64,000 bases of DNA from Manihot esculenta (lineage: Eukaryota; Streptophyta; Magnoliopsida; Malpighiales; Euphorbiaceae): positions 22,627,457 to 22,691,456 of the forward strand of contig NC_035166.2 in NCBI RefSeq assembly GCF_001659605.2, written 5' to 3'. The translations under genes were made by a program, and so were the position numbers. The notes below the pieces were generated by a model, which had not been told where the DNA came from, searched no databases, and worked only from the letters and a program-made list of their open reading frames with translations. Below, one piece after another: positions 24,234-34,676 of the stretch (its first letter is position 1; each line of letters starts with the position of its first letter).

Positions 24234-24285
24234 CGACGTCAAATTGTCATCAGCAGGGTCGACGTCAAATTGTCATCAGCAGGGT
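24234..24285. repeat. 26-bp tandem duplication
   Basis: Two perfect adjacent copies of a 26-bp unit starting cgacgtcaaattgtcatcag lie just inside the left terminal repeat of the old Gypsy element. They are read directly. Confidence 0.95.
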
Positions 24286-24399
24286 AGTATTGAAACAGAT
24301 CCGCGACGCTAAATATCTTGAAAATTTTCATATAATCTGAAAGGTCAAGAACATAAATATTATCATTAATTTTCTGAATAATTCAAAATAGACTAATTT

Positions 24400-27300
24400 T
24401 TTTTGGGTCAAATTTTTTCTGTCCACCACGTTTCTTGCACAAATACACCATAATTTGACCACCGATATTGAAAGACTTGAAACGCCTATGTTTATCAGCT
24501 GCAGTTTTATACTTGTCATTAGCTTCTGTAAGACATTATTCTAGCTGTTGGAAAATGTCCACATACTGCTTTACCAAATTGTTTACTGCAATACTGTTAT
24601 GAAAATATGTAGGAAGGGCAATAAGGTCAATTGTATGCATTGAAATTTTTCTGTACACAACTGTAAAGGGCGACATTTTTGTGGAGCTGTGGACAGAATT
24701 GTTGTAAGTAAATTCTGCTTGAGTAAGAGCAAGATCCCAAGCAGTTTTCTTATTACTGTAGATGCAACGCAAAAGATTGCCAAGAGTACGATTCACCACT
24801 TCAGTTTGGCCATCAGTTTGAGAATGAGCAACACTATTGTACCAAAGTTCAGTCCCAAAACACTTTCATAAAGTCATCCAAAAGTGAGCTAAAAACTTCA
24901 CATTTTTATCAAAAGTAATGGTATTAGAAATGCCATGTAAACGAACAACCTCCTGGAAAAACAGTTTTGCAACATGAGAAGTATCATTTATTTTCTTGCA
25001 AGTAATGAAATGCGCTATTTTGAAGAACCTGTCAATGACAACAAAAATAGAATTAGGTCCACATTGAGTACGTGGAAGACCAAGAACAAAATCCATAGAT
25101 AAGTTCTCCCAATAATATTTTGGAATAGGTAATGGAGTACCCGCATTCTGCGAATGACCCTTCTGAGTTTGACAAACTGGGTACTTATGGACCATCCACC
25201 TGTATCCTTTTTCAATTGTGGCCAATAAAAATGCTCTTGTAAACTAGTAATAGTCTTATCACCCCCCAAATGACCACTTAAACCTCCGCCATAAACCTCT
25301 CAAATTAATTTTTCCCGCAGAGAAGAATAAAAAATGCATAATTTGTTCTCCCTAAAAAGAAATTCATCATGTATCAAAAACCCATCAGCAGGCTAGCGAG
25401 TCTGGACCTTCGCTCATATATTAGAAAAATCATCATTTGCAATATACACATTCTTTAGAAATTCAAAACCCACGACCTCCTAACTAACTGTAATCAACAA
25501 AACAGCCCTTCTACTCAAAGCGTCTGCTACCTTGTTACTATGGTCAGGCTTACATTTTATGATATGATGAAAAGCTCCAAAATAAGCTGCTCATCGAACA
25601 TGCATCTTATTCACATGTTTTTGAGTCTTAAAATAAATTAAAGATTGATGATCTATGTAAATAATAAACTCCTACCCCATCAAATATTGTTCTCAAGTTT
25701 TAAAGGCCTGGAATACTGCATACAATTCTTGGTCATAAGTAGACCACTTCTTCCTAGCATTTTTCATTTTTTCACTAAAAAAAGCAAGAGGCCTACTAGA
25801 CTGCGATAATATAACATCAATCCCAACTCCACAAACATCACATTCAATCTCAAACAGTTTATCAAAATCAGGTAGAGCAAGAATAGAGGCAAAAGTATGC
25901 TTATCTTTAATCTTCTCAAAGCTTTTGTTGACAGTTTCAGTCCAAGTAAATTTCTACACTCTCTCTTTCTTTAAACAATCTGTGATAGGGACAACGATAT
26001 TGCTGAAATTTATGATAAATAACCGATAGAAAGTAGCAAGTCCATAAAAGCTGCGAACTTTTGAAATATTTTTGGAAATGGGCCAGTTTCGTATTACTTC
26101 TACCTTCTTCTCATCAATATGTATCCCTTTTGCACTAATAATAAAACCAAGAAATAGAACACACTCCATCATATAAATGTATTTTTTTAAAATTAATAAC
26201 CAGTTCATTTTCTTGCAAGGCTATCATGACTTGACGGAGGTGTTGTAAAAATTCTCTTCACTGCGACTAAAAATCAAGATATCATCAAAATAAACAACCA
26301 CAAGTTTGCATAACAAAGGGCGCACAATTTGGTTCATAAGTTGCATGAACGTGCTAGGTGCATTCGTCAAATCAAACGGCATACCCAGCTACTTATACAA
26401 ATCTTCCTTAGTTTTAAGGTCAACCTTAGAGAAAACTATAGACCTTGATAACTGATCCAACATGTCATCCAAACGAGAAATAGAAAATCGATACTAAACT
26501 GTAATATTATTGATGGCTCTGCTATCCACGCACATTCTCCAAGTTCCATCTTTCTTTGGAACCAGTAAGGTAGGGACTCTGCAAGGGTTAATGCTCTATC
26601 GAATTTGCCCTTTCTTCAATAACTCTTCAACCTATTCTTGAAGGATTTTACTCTCCTTTGGGCTCATCTTGCAATGAGGCAAATTCGGTAATTTGAATCC
26701 AGAAATTAGATCAATCCGATGTTGAATATCCCGTAAAGGTGGAAGTTTTGAATGCTCCTCCACTACCCTAAGAAACTCCTACAACAGCTCTTTGACGGAT
26801 GGTGATAAAGATGGTACATCTTTCACTTCACCTTTTGCTCTTACCAATAAAGCCAGTGTACTTCGAGATTTCTCAATTGCTCCTGAAAGCCTTTGCATTT
26901 CCGTAGAGACAGCAACAACCATTTTTCCTTCCACTGTAGAATGTCTCGCAGAACTAGAAGGCAAAATAGTAATATTCTTTCGATTCCATGTAAACATGTA
27001 TGAATTCTCCTTCCTATTATGCAAAGCATCAATATCAAACTGCTAAGGCCAACCTAGAAAAATTCCACAATAATCAATATCCACAACATCACAATTAATA
27101 GATTCAGTATAAGATTTACCGATCGAAATAGGTACGCTGCAGATTCTGTTGACTTCAATTGTCGGGCCTTCCTTAATCCACCCAACTTTGTATGGCGAAG
27201 GGTGAGGCTGTGTAGGCAACTGCAGTTTCTTCACCAATTGCTTAGATATCATATTCTTACAACTGCAACTATCTATAATTAGCCTGCAAGTCGCTTCTCC

Positions 27301-27937
27301 CACATGACACTTCGCTTGGAAAATCTTTCTCCTGTGCATCTCATCCTCCTGTTTCGTCTAGCATAAAATTTTCTTCACCACATAGGTGACCTTCTCATCT
27401 TCAGAACCAGCAATGGACCCATCTTCTTCATCCACTTGCTCCTCATATTCAACCACCTCCTCAACCACATTAACCTGTCGATGATCATTATTAATTCTTT
27501 TGCGTTCTAGACAATTATTCGATCGATGTTTAGGTTGCCTATAGCGATAACATATGTCTCGAGTTTTTTTCTGATAATGATTGGTTTTGCCTCCTTTGTC
27601 TACTGTATTGGTGACTGCCTTTCCCTTATTGTCTCTCCTTTCTTTCACAATATTTTGATGTTTGCCAGAATTTATAGCCATAGAAGGTTGTCTGCTGTAA
27701 TTACCTCTATGCTACTGAGTTCTTATCGAATTAGAATTTCTGTAATTAAAATTTTGATTAGACTGTTGTCGAGGCTACTATTCAACATGTTCTTCCACTC
27801 TTTCGCCATTTCAATGGCATCTGCCAAAGTAAAAATCGCAGCTATCCTATCATACAGTGAATTTCGTGATTCAGTCCCTTTTGACAATGAGCAACCTATT
27901 GGGCTTTATTCCTACAATTATCACATCTCACCTGCAA
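24400..27937 (-). pseudogene. Decayed pol and gag-end remnants of the old Gypsy element
   Basis: Minus-strand fragments in order are: knuckle-like CYRYRQPKHRSNNC (near 27540, one Cys lost); protease-like CRLIIDSCSCKNMIS (near 27290), where the usual active-site DSG/DTG is altered; and reverse transcriptase C-terminal FLGFIISAKGI (near 26150). After these come an [10 protein letters not shown] zinc-binding region (near 25230), integrase core pieces [10 protein letters not shown] and [12 protein letters not shown] (near 25050-25100), and WDLALTQAEFTYN (near 24730). Numerous stops and frameshifts show it is dead. It encodes no intact protein. Confidence 0.85.
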
Positions 27938-28115
27938 TGTAATACCCGGCTAGACTCCGGTATCGGAAATTCCTACCGTCCGGTGGAATCTCGGATGTCG
28001 GAAACCTCTAGAAGGGGAAAACCATGTTTTATGAAATGTTTTTAAGGTATTTTATGTTTTAAGTAAAAAGGAAAATGAGTTTTGAATGAAAAAGGCCTAA
28101 GGAGGCTTTACCAGG

Positions 28116-29015
28116 TTCGGCCGCCGAAAGTTAAGTTCGGCCGCCGAACATGGATAGGTTTTGGGGAGCGCCTTTGGCCCCCGAAAGCCTTATTTGAAAG
28201 ACTTAAGGTTCGGCCGCCGAACCTCATGTTCGGCCGCCGAACATGCATGAGATGTGGGGGCACGTTAGGCCGCCGAAAGGTGGCAGAACCAGCCCTATAT
28301 AAGGCCCCGTGACCGAAACAGGCGAGGTTTCCTCTCCCATTTCGGCCGACGGTGAGCTCTAGCCCTCCTTTGGTCATTTTAAATGTTTTCCCTCAAACCT
28401 TTCAGATTTTAACGAGTTACATCTTGTTCTTGAAGAGTTTTGAAGTTAGAGTAAGATTGGAAGCTTGGAGACCAAAGAGCGGATTTCTCCCTACCTCCAA
28501 GCTAGGATCGTTTTTCCTCTCGATCTTCAAGAGGTAAGCTTAGATCCAACCTCTCTTGCGTGTTTTAAGAAAGTTTTAAGTAAATTTATGGGGTAGAAAT
28601 GCGTGAGTAGGCTTGTTGAAGTTTCTGTTATGTTTATGGGTTCAATGTGCATGTTCTTGAGCAATGTGCCTTGTTTGTGTGTTGTAGTTGGGGTTTAAGT
28701 TAGTTTGAGACCCTTAGGAACTTGTATGCTTGAGTATGCATGTTGTAGAATAGGTCTTTGCATGATTGGTTGTGTAGGGGGTTGGAATGGGCAAGAAGAA
28801 CCAAGTTTCTGCCCTTTGGCAGAAACCAGGTTCGGCAGCCGAAGGGACTTTCGGCCGCCGAACCAGCTTGGGAGGCAGCTTTAGGCTGCCGAAGCCTGCC
28901 CCCGAAAGTTGGAGTTTCGTCTCTATCTGGGAGTTTCGGCCGCCGAAGGTGCAGCCGAACCTGCCTGACTTTCGGATCTGTCTGGACTTTCGGCCGCCGA
29001 AGGTGCCGCCGAAAG
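28116..29015. promoter_or_regulatory. GCC-box-like palindrome clusters in LTR
   Basis: TTCGGCCGCCGAA or close variants occur about four to five times before the TATA box (28116-28280) and about six times after it (28831-29015). Many have inverted-repeat arms around a single central C, for example CATGTTCGGC and GCCGAACATG. Each contains GCCGCC, the core bound by plant ERF factors. The same arrays occur in the 3' LTR at about 34855-35020 and 35570-35755. Binding is inferred, not shown. Confidence 0.6.
28296..28302 (+). promoter_or_regulatory. TATA box of the LTR promoter
   Basis: TATATAA is set in cctatataaggcc, directly downstream of the first motif cluster. The equivalent in the 3' LTR is 35035-35041. 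It would place the retrotransposon transcript start near 28330. Confidence 0.7.
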
Positions 29016-30314
29016 TGCCCTGTCCAGACTTTTCTTGCATGTTTTTACGTGATGTTTTCAGGATGTTTTAGGGGGTTTTTGGGGAGTTTAGTAGAGTTAT
29101 GTTTATGTAAGTTTGGTCCCTCACTGGAGTCCACCTGTGTAGGATCGGACCCGAGGAACCAAGGTGTTTAGCAGTGTCAGCCATTTCAGAATCGGTGCAG
29201 TGCTAGTCTCAGGTGAGTGGAACTAAACCTAATGTTTTAAGCTAAGAAATTAAATGTTTTTAGAGCATGATCCATGCATCATAAATGCCATGATATATGT
29301 ATTAGGTTGTTTTGCATTAGAACTCACGAATATGATGCATTGCATAATATGTTGTTGATGTGGATGGATGTTGGATGATCCTTAGCCCTCAGTATGAGAT
29401 GAGATAATATGATATGATATGCCATGGTATGATATGAGACAGAAAGACCAAGTCGCCCTTGGTACTATGTTATGTAAGCGGACACTAGGTGAGGCCTAAT
29501 CGCCCCTGGTGTAGTTGGACTTGTTATGATATGAGATATGTAAGCGAATACTAGGTGTGGCCTCATCGCCCCTGGTATAGTTGGACGTACTACAGTATGT
29601 AGAGGGCTATAGGTGACAAATTCATCCTTGATGTGATATGTTTGTGATGTGTTGCATTTCATGAAAGCATGAATAAGAAAAAGTTACTTAATAAGATACC
29701 TAAAAATGGAGGAACTATAATAATAATAAAATGAATAATAAGATACCTAAAAATGGAGGAATTAAAGCAAATATTTTTAGTTTCTGCTCACTGGGCTTTC
29801 TAGCTCACCCCTCCCCCCTAACCCCAGTCTTGCAGGTGCAGAGTAGATAGAGATAGTCAGGAGATCAGCAGGTTACGTCCATGGTCATGATTATGTAATA
29901 GAATAGTTGTGGACATTATGTAATGTAAGGTTATGTATTGATGTAACAAGAGTTGTATTGTATAATGATATTATGTTATATGATCAGAGTTATAGTATTG
30001 TGCTTGGCCCGAGTTGGTTAATCCCTTTGTACATGAGTTTTATTTTATGTGTTTCATGTGATGGACCGAGTTTGACAAAGGGGTATGCTGACCCTAGGGG
30101 TTCTATGAGTTCAGTCATAGTGCATACACAGGTCAAACGGGTTAAAGAAGAAGTTTACAGTTTTATACTTTAAAGTTTATGCTTATGTTTGATCATGTAT
30201 GGGATTATACCAGCTATACAGGATGCATGTTAGGCTTGCTACGGGTCCCGGCGGCCTTAAGCCGATCTGGATCCTAGCGCCGGTAGCGGTCCGGATTTGC
30301 GGGTCGTTACAGAG

Positions 30315-30327
30315 TGGTATCAGAGCC
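30315..30327 (+). other. Primer binding site (initiator-Met tRNA)
   Basis: TGGTATCAGAGCC lies 3 bases after the 5' LTR end. It is complementary to the 3' end of plant initiator-methionine tRNA, the usual primer for minus-strand DNA synthesis in plant LTR elements. Confidence 0.93.
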
Positions 30328-30582
30328 CTAGGTTCACATGGTCGGACCTATAGTGTGTCGGGCTCATAGAGGTTATAGTAGGGCAAGCACAATAGGAAGA
30401 TCATGTCCATTAGGATAGGATATGGAGTCCTGTCTTGTATGATGATGTGGAATGCCATGATGATGAGCATGTGCATTAATGCTATGATATGTATGTTATG
30501 TATGTGATGCAGGTTCATGTGTTTCCACATGAACCGTATGATGCTTATGTTTATGTGCTATGTTATGCTTTCAGAAGTGAAG

Positions 30583-32214
30583 ATGAGAGGAACTCGTCGA
30601 TCTGCGAGATTGACTGGAGCTCCGCCAGAGAATGAGGGCATGGATGCCCATTCCCCTGCTCTGCAGAGGGCAAGATCTTGTAGGACGATCAGAGAAAGTA
30701 CATCAAGGGACCCCAGAAGGTCTTTTGATGCAGGTCGGAGGAGATCAGTTCATGAAGGTATTTCAGCGGATGTGATGGAAACAGAGGAGGATAACCAGAG
30801 AAGAGATAGCAGTTTGGGCATGAGTATGTCAGTAGAGGATATGGGAGAGTCCCTAGGAGGCACTCAGGCCTCGGGTTTTGTTCCACCGCAGTATCCACCC
30901 TACCCGCAAGGGCCAAGGTACCCGATGGGAGGTACATCGGATTTCTTTAGCCATAACCCATATCCCACCTTTATGCCCTATCCTCCCTTTTACCCACAGT
31001 ACCCCATGTTTCCATCCTCACCCTTTTTCTCAGGTCCAGCTAACCCTAACCCAGGGAATGCTGCACCTCCTCCTCCACCAGCAGAACCAATTGTCCCTGA
31101 TGTCCAGATACCCAAACCTGGTTCATCAGTTGGGGGTAGAGTAAAGATGACAGATTACCTAAAGTTGGATGCCCCCAAGTTCGAATCAGGTGATGACCCT
31201 TTTGAGTACCTCAGAACGGTAAAGATGATAACAGATGAGTTGGGAGCGAGTGACAGTAGAGCCATTCAGATGGCAGGGTTCACATTGAAATGCAAGAAGG
31301 CAAGGGAATGGTTCAAAAACTATGTGGACCCAAGGTTGGAGAGCTTATCCTGGGAGCAGTTTGCCAATGAGTTTGCAGGATGGGCTTTTCCAGATAGTTC
31401 CAGAGAACTAAAGATGATTGAGTTTGAGCAGTTAAGGCAGACGGAAGAGATGAGTATAGATAAGTTTACAGACAGGTTCCTGGAGCTGTTGCCGTTTGCA
31501 GAACAAGGTCTTGACACAGACCTGAAGAAGTCTAGGAGATATGTTATGAAGCTTCACTCCAGGTATTCCTCGTTGGTTCAATCAGCAGAAAGGGAGAGCT
31601 TCCATGCTATAGTGGATATGGCACGGAGAATGGAGGCTAGTGCCATTGTCCAGGGGACAGTTAAACAGTATGTGGCACAGTCTTCGGGTTCCAAAATCCC
31701 AAGGACAAGTGATGTTGATCTCTCCCCTTTGAACGAGGCTGTCACAAAAAGCAAGAAGGGAGGCAGAGGCCTTAGAAGATCGAAGAAGAGCAAGTTTTGG
31801 GAACAGATAAAGTCTGGTCTGGGTTTAGGTGATGGTTCGAGCTCTGGTTCGGGTAACTCCAGATGTATACGGTGCGGTAGGCAGCACAAGGGAGTCTGTT
31901 TGATTGGGACAACAGCATGCTTCAGGTGCGGACAGGAGGGGCACATGGCACGTGAGTGTCCCACCGCGACCTTGGTGGCATGGTCCCAGCAGACAGTTTC
32001 GGGCAGTGTAGCTCACCCAGTAGCTCCATCCATGTTTCAGGGCAGTGGTAGAGGCGGAGACAGGGGGACAACCCCTTCTTCAGCAGGTTCCCGTGGGGAA
32101 GGTCCATCAGCTCCAGCGCGGATCTTCGCCATGACCCAGCAGGAGGCTAACACATCAAACCCGATGGGATCAGGTAATCTCACTCTTTTATGTTTGATGT
32201 GTACGCTTTTATGA
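30583..32214 (+). CDS. Retrotransposon Gag polyprotein, intact frame
   Basis: This is the structural protein of the retrotransposon particle. From Met 30583 the frame encodes about 543 residues; an upstream in-frame Met at 30517 would add 22 unlikely residues, so I chose the Met before RGTRRSARLTG. An Arg-rich N-terminus is followed by a long Pro/Tyr-rich segment. The capsid-type core (YLKLDAPKFESGDDPFEYL, WEQFANEFAGWAFP) comes next, then a basic region. A CX2CX4HX4C knuckle (CFRCGQEGHMAREC, ~residue 450) lies near the end, preceded by a CIRCGRQHKGVC half-knuckle. Related elements run on into protease; here the frame ends shortly after a NPMGSG junction, so Gag is made without Pol. Openness in an element with ruined pol is notable. 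Confidence 0.92.
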   Translation: MRGTRRSARLTGAPPENEGMDAHSPALQRARSCRTIRESTSRDPRRSFDAGRRRSVHEGISADVMETEEDNQRRDSSLGMSMSVEDMGESLGGTQASGFVPPQYPPYPQGPRYPMGGTSDFFSHNPYPTFMPYPPFYPQYPMFPSSPFFSGPANPNPGNAAPPPPPAEPIVPDVQIPKPGSSVGGRVKMTDYLKLDAPKFESGDDPFEYLRTVKMITDELGASDSRAIQMAGFTLKCKKAREWFKNYVDPRLESLSWEQFANEFAGWAFPDSSRELKMIEFEQLRQTEEMSIDKFTDRFLELLPFAEQGLDTDLKKSRRYVMKLHSRYSSLVQSAERESFHAIVDMARRMEASAIVQGTVKQYVAQSSGSKIPRTSDVDLSPLNEAVTKSKKGGRGLRRSKKSKFWEQIKSGLGLGDGSSSGSGNSRCIRCGRQHKGVCLIGTTACFRCGQEGHMARECPTATLVAWSQQTVSGSVAHPVAPSMFQGSGRGGDRGTTPSSAGSRGEGPSAPARIFAMTQQEANTSNPMGSGNLTLLCLMCTLL

Positions 32215-34530
32215 ACCATGATGTTTCTCTTTTCCTTGTTTACTTGTGAGCCCTTGTGAGGTTGGGTTGATAGCTTATGGGTTAGAGTATCCCCTTGGGG
32301 TCAGTGCACCCAAGTGTGATCCATCTTTGGCAGAGTCAGTCTGCCGGTATAGTCAGAGTTTGTGTTGTGAGTAGATGCTTTCCAGCTGACCTAGTGGTTC
32401 TAGATTTGACTGTTTGACGTCATTCTAGGGTTGGATTGGTTCTTCTACTAGTGGTACTACCTAGTCTGCAGAGACAAGGTAGTCAGGTTCAGAGTTCAGG
32501 ATGGATCAGAGGTAGTCCGTAGAGGGGACAGAATAGGGATACCTAGAGGTTCAGTATCAACCCTATAGGCTCGTAGGTTGTTCAGGAAAAAGTTGTCAGG
32601 GATTCTAGCTCTTCAGAGAGAGTATAGCAGTCAGGTCAGGGAGCCCGCCTCAATGCCCGTTGTTAGAGAGAGTTTTAGATGTTTCTCCAGATGAGTTCCC
32701 AGGACTACCACCTGTCAGGGAGATAGAGCTTAAAATAGAAGAAATTCATGAAATTGGACCAATCTCTATCCCTCCCTACAGGATGGTATCAATAGAGTTA
32801 AAGGAGTTATAAGGATCAGTTGTAAGAATTGGTAGTTAAGGGTTTCCATCTGACTGAGCACTTCGCCTTGGGGTGTTCCAGTGTTGTCATGAGAATGAAA
32901 GATGGATCCCTAAGACTTTGTATCGACTACAAGTCGTTGAACGAAGTCACTACCCAGATCAGGTAGTTGTTACCGTGGATCGACGATCTAGTTGAAATCA
33001 GCTAGCAGGAGCTAGTTGCCCTTCCAAGATAGGTTTGAAGTCCAGGTACTATCAGTTAAGATCAAGGAAGAAGATGTACAGAGAGCAGTGTTTAGAACCA
33101 GATATGGGCACTATGGGTTCCTAGGAATGTCGTTCGGGTGAATGCACACCCCTACAACATTCATGGATCTCATAAGCAGAGTTTTAGTCGGTTTCTGGAT
33201 CACTCCGTTATTGTCTTCATTGACGGTACCTCGGTGAGTTCCAGAAATACAGAAGGGTACGCCCATCATCTGAAATCAGGATTGCAGATCCTGAGAGAAC
33301 ATGGCTTGAATGCTCAGTTCTCCAAATGTGAGTTCCGGTCAAGGAGCATACTTTTCTTGGGTCATATGTGTCGGAGAAAAGAAAAGTGAAGTAGACCTGA
33401 GAAAGTTGAAGTTGTAGCCGACTAGCCCAGGCCCATTGTAGTGACAAAGATCAAGAGCTTTTGGGTTGGGCAGGTTACCTAATGGAGGTTCATCTAGAAC
33501 TTCTCTAGAGTTGTTGCTCCTATGGCCAGACGGATCAAGAAGAACTAGAAGGTGTGTGGTCTACTCAGAGTGAAGAGGGCTTTGGAAGAGCCAAAGGAAA
33601 TGTAGATGTCAGCACCAGTGGTGGCTCTGTCCGCCAGTGATGAAGATTTCACAGTGTTCCGTGATACGTTCCGAGTGGAACTAGATTGTGTATTAATGAA
33701 AAAGGGGTAGGATGATTGCTTATGCTTCTAGGTAGTTGGAGAAGCATGAGTTGAATCATCTTATACATGATCTAAGGATGGCGATGGTAAGCTTTGCACT
33801 CAGGATGTGGAGGCGGTACCTGTATAAGGTGTGGTAGTAGATCCTTACAGATCGAAGAAACTTGCAATACATCTTGAGTCAAGGGAGAAGAACCTGAATT
33901 AAAGGAGATGGGTAAAAACTGCGTAGTGGTTATGACTTCAAGGTTCGGTATATTCGGCTGAGGCAGATATTTCGATAGATGCCCTCAACCGGAAACCACT
34001 TGGCAGCTTACCCCATCCCTTAGTACAGTAAGAAGGAAGCCACTAGTCAGAAGATGAGAAGAAACAGAACTGCTGAGAGTCAACAGGAGAGTATGGAGTC
34101 GTCCGCAAGAGACATGTAAGTTTCAGAAGATGAGAAGAGTTTTTGTTAGAGTGCGCAGTGGGAGCGTGTTGAGGTTACTGGAGGTGTCTCCTAAAGAGAG
34201 GGTGACTCGTTATGGGCAGAAAGGTGAATTAGCTCTAAGATACATTAGACCCTTTGAAATCCTGCAAAGGATTTGGAAATGTATCCCACGAGTTAGATTT
34301 ACCTACTTCAATGGAAGAAATCCATCCGTTTTTCCATGTTTCCAAGGTATATGAGTTTGTGTCGGGTCCGAATGAGGTTCTTGAAGGAACCAGAGGTGGA
34401 GATCGCAGAGGATCTCACCTATGTTGAGCAGCTAGTACAGACCGCAGACACGCACGTTAGAAAGTGTGGAAACAAGGAAATCCCGATGGTGAAAGTCCCT
34501 TAGAATCACCTTAAGATGAAAAGTGCATCA
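32215..34530 (+). pseudogene. Decayed pol remnant of young Gypsy element
   Basis: Ordered fragments of protease (AFPADLVVLDLTV near 32380), reverse transcriptase (LRLCIDYKSLNEV near 32910; AQFSKCEFRSRSILFLGHM near 33310) and RNase H (near 33640-33900) are visible in changing frames with many stops. The integrase core expected after RNase H is missing around 34000-34130. Only its C-terminal part (RYIRPFEILQRI near 34240) and a chromodomain-like tail region (near 34410-34500) remain. No functional polymerase or integrase can be made. Confidence 0.88.
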
Positions 34531-34663
34531 GGGAGACCGAGAGTTCATACTCCAGTGACACCGTGTTTCTTCTTAGATTAGAACTTATGTGTTGTTATGA
34601 TTGTATGTTATGTCTCATGTTATGCATGTCCTAGCTGAGGAACATTCGGGGACGAATGTTCTT

Positions 34664-34676
34664 AAGGGGGGGAGAA
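34664..34676 (+). other. Polypurine tract
   Basis: AAGGGGGGGAGAA lies immediately before the 3' LTR start (TGTAATACCC). It is the plus-strand DNA primer position expected for an LTR retrotransposon. Confidence 0.9.

Larger units (their letters stand above)
27938..30311 (+). repeat. 5' LTR of young Gypsy element
   Basis: The LTR contains a TATA box (28296-28302), two clusters of near-palindromic TTCGGCCGCCGAA motifs, and a short internal duplication around aataagatacctaaaaatgg (29690-29762). Short open frames within it are repeat translations, present identically in the 3' LTR, and not genes. Confidence 0.97.

Noticed and set aside
26779..27942. Plus-strand open frames such as 27526-27942.
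   Set aside because: They are antisense shadows of the decayed minus-strand Gypsy gag and protease remnants.
28082..29171. Several open frames of 60-137 codons, repeated at 34821-35910.
   Set aside because: They lie in LTRs, are Arg/Pro-rich translations of the TTCGGCCGCCGAA repeats, and are equally open on the opposite strand because of GC content.
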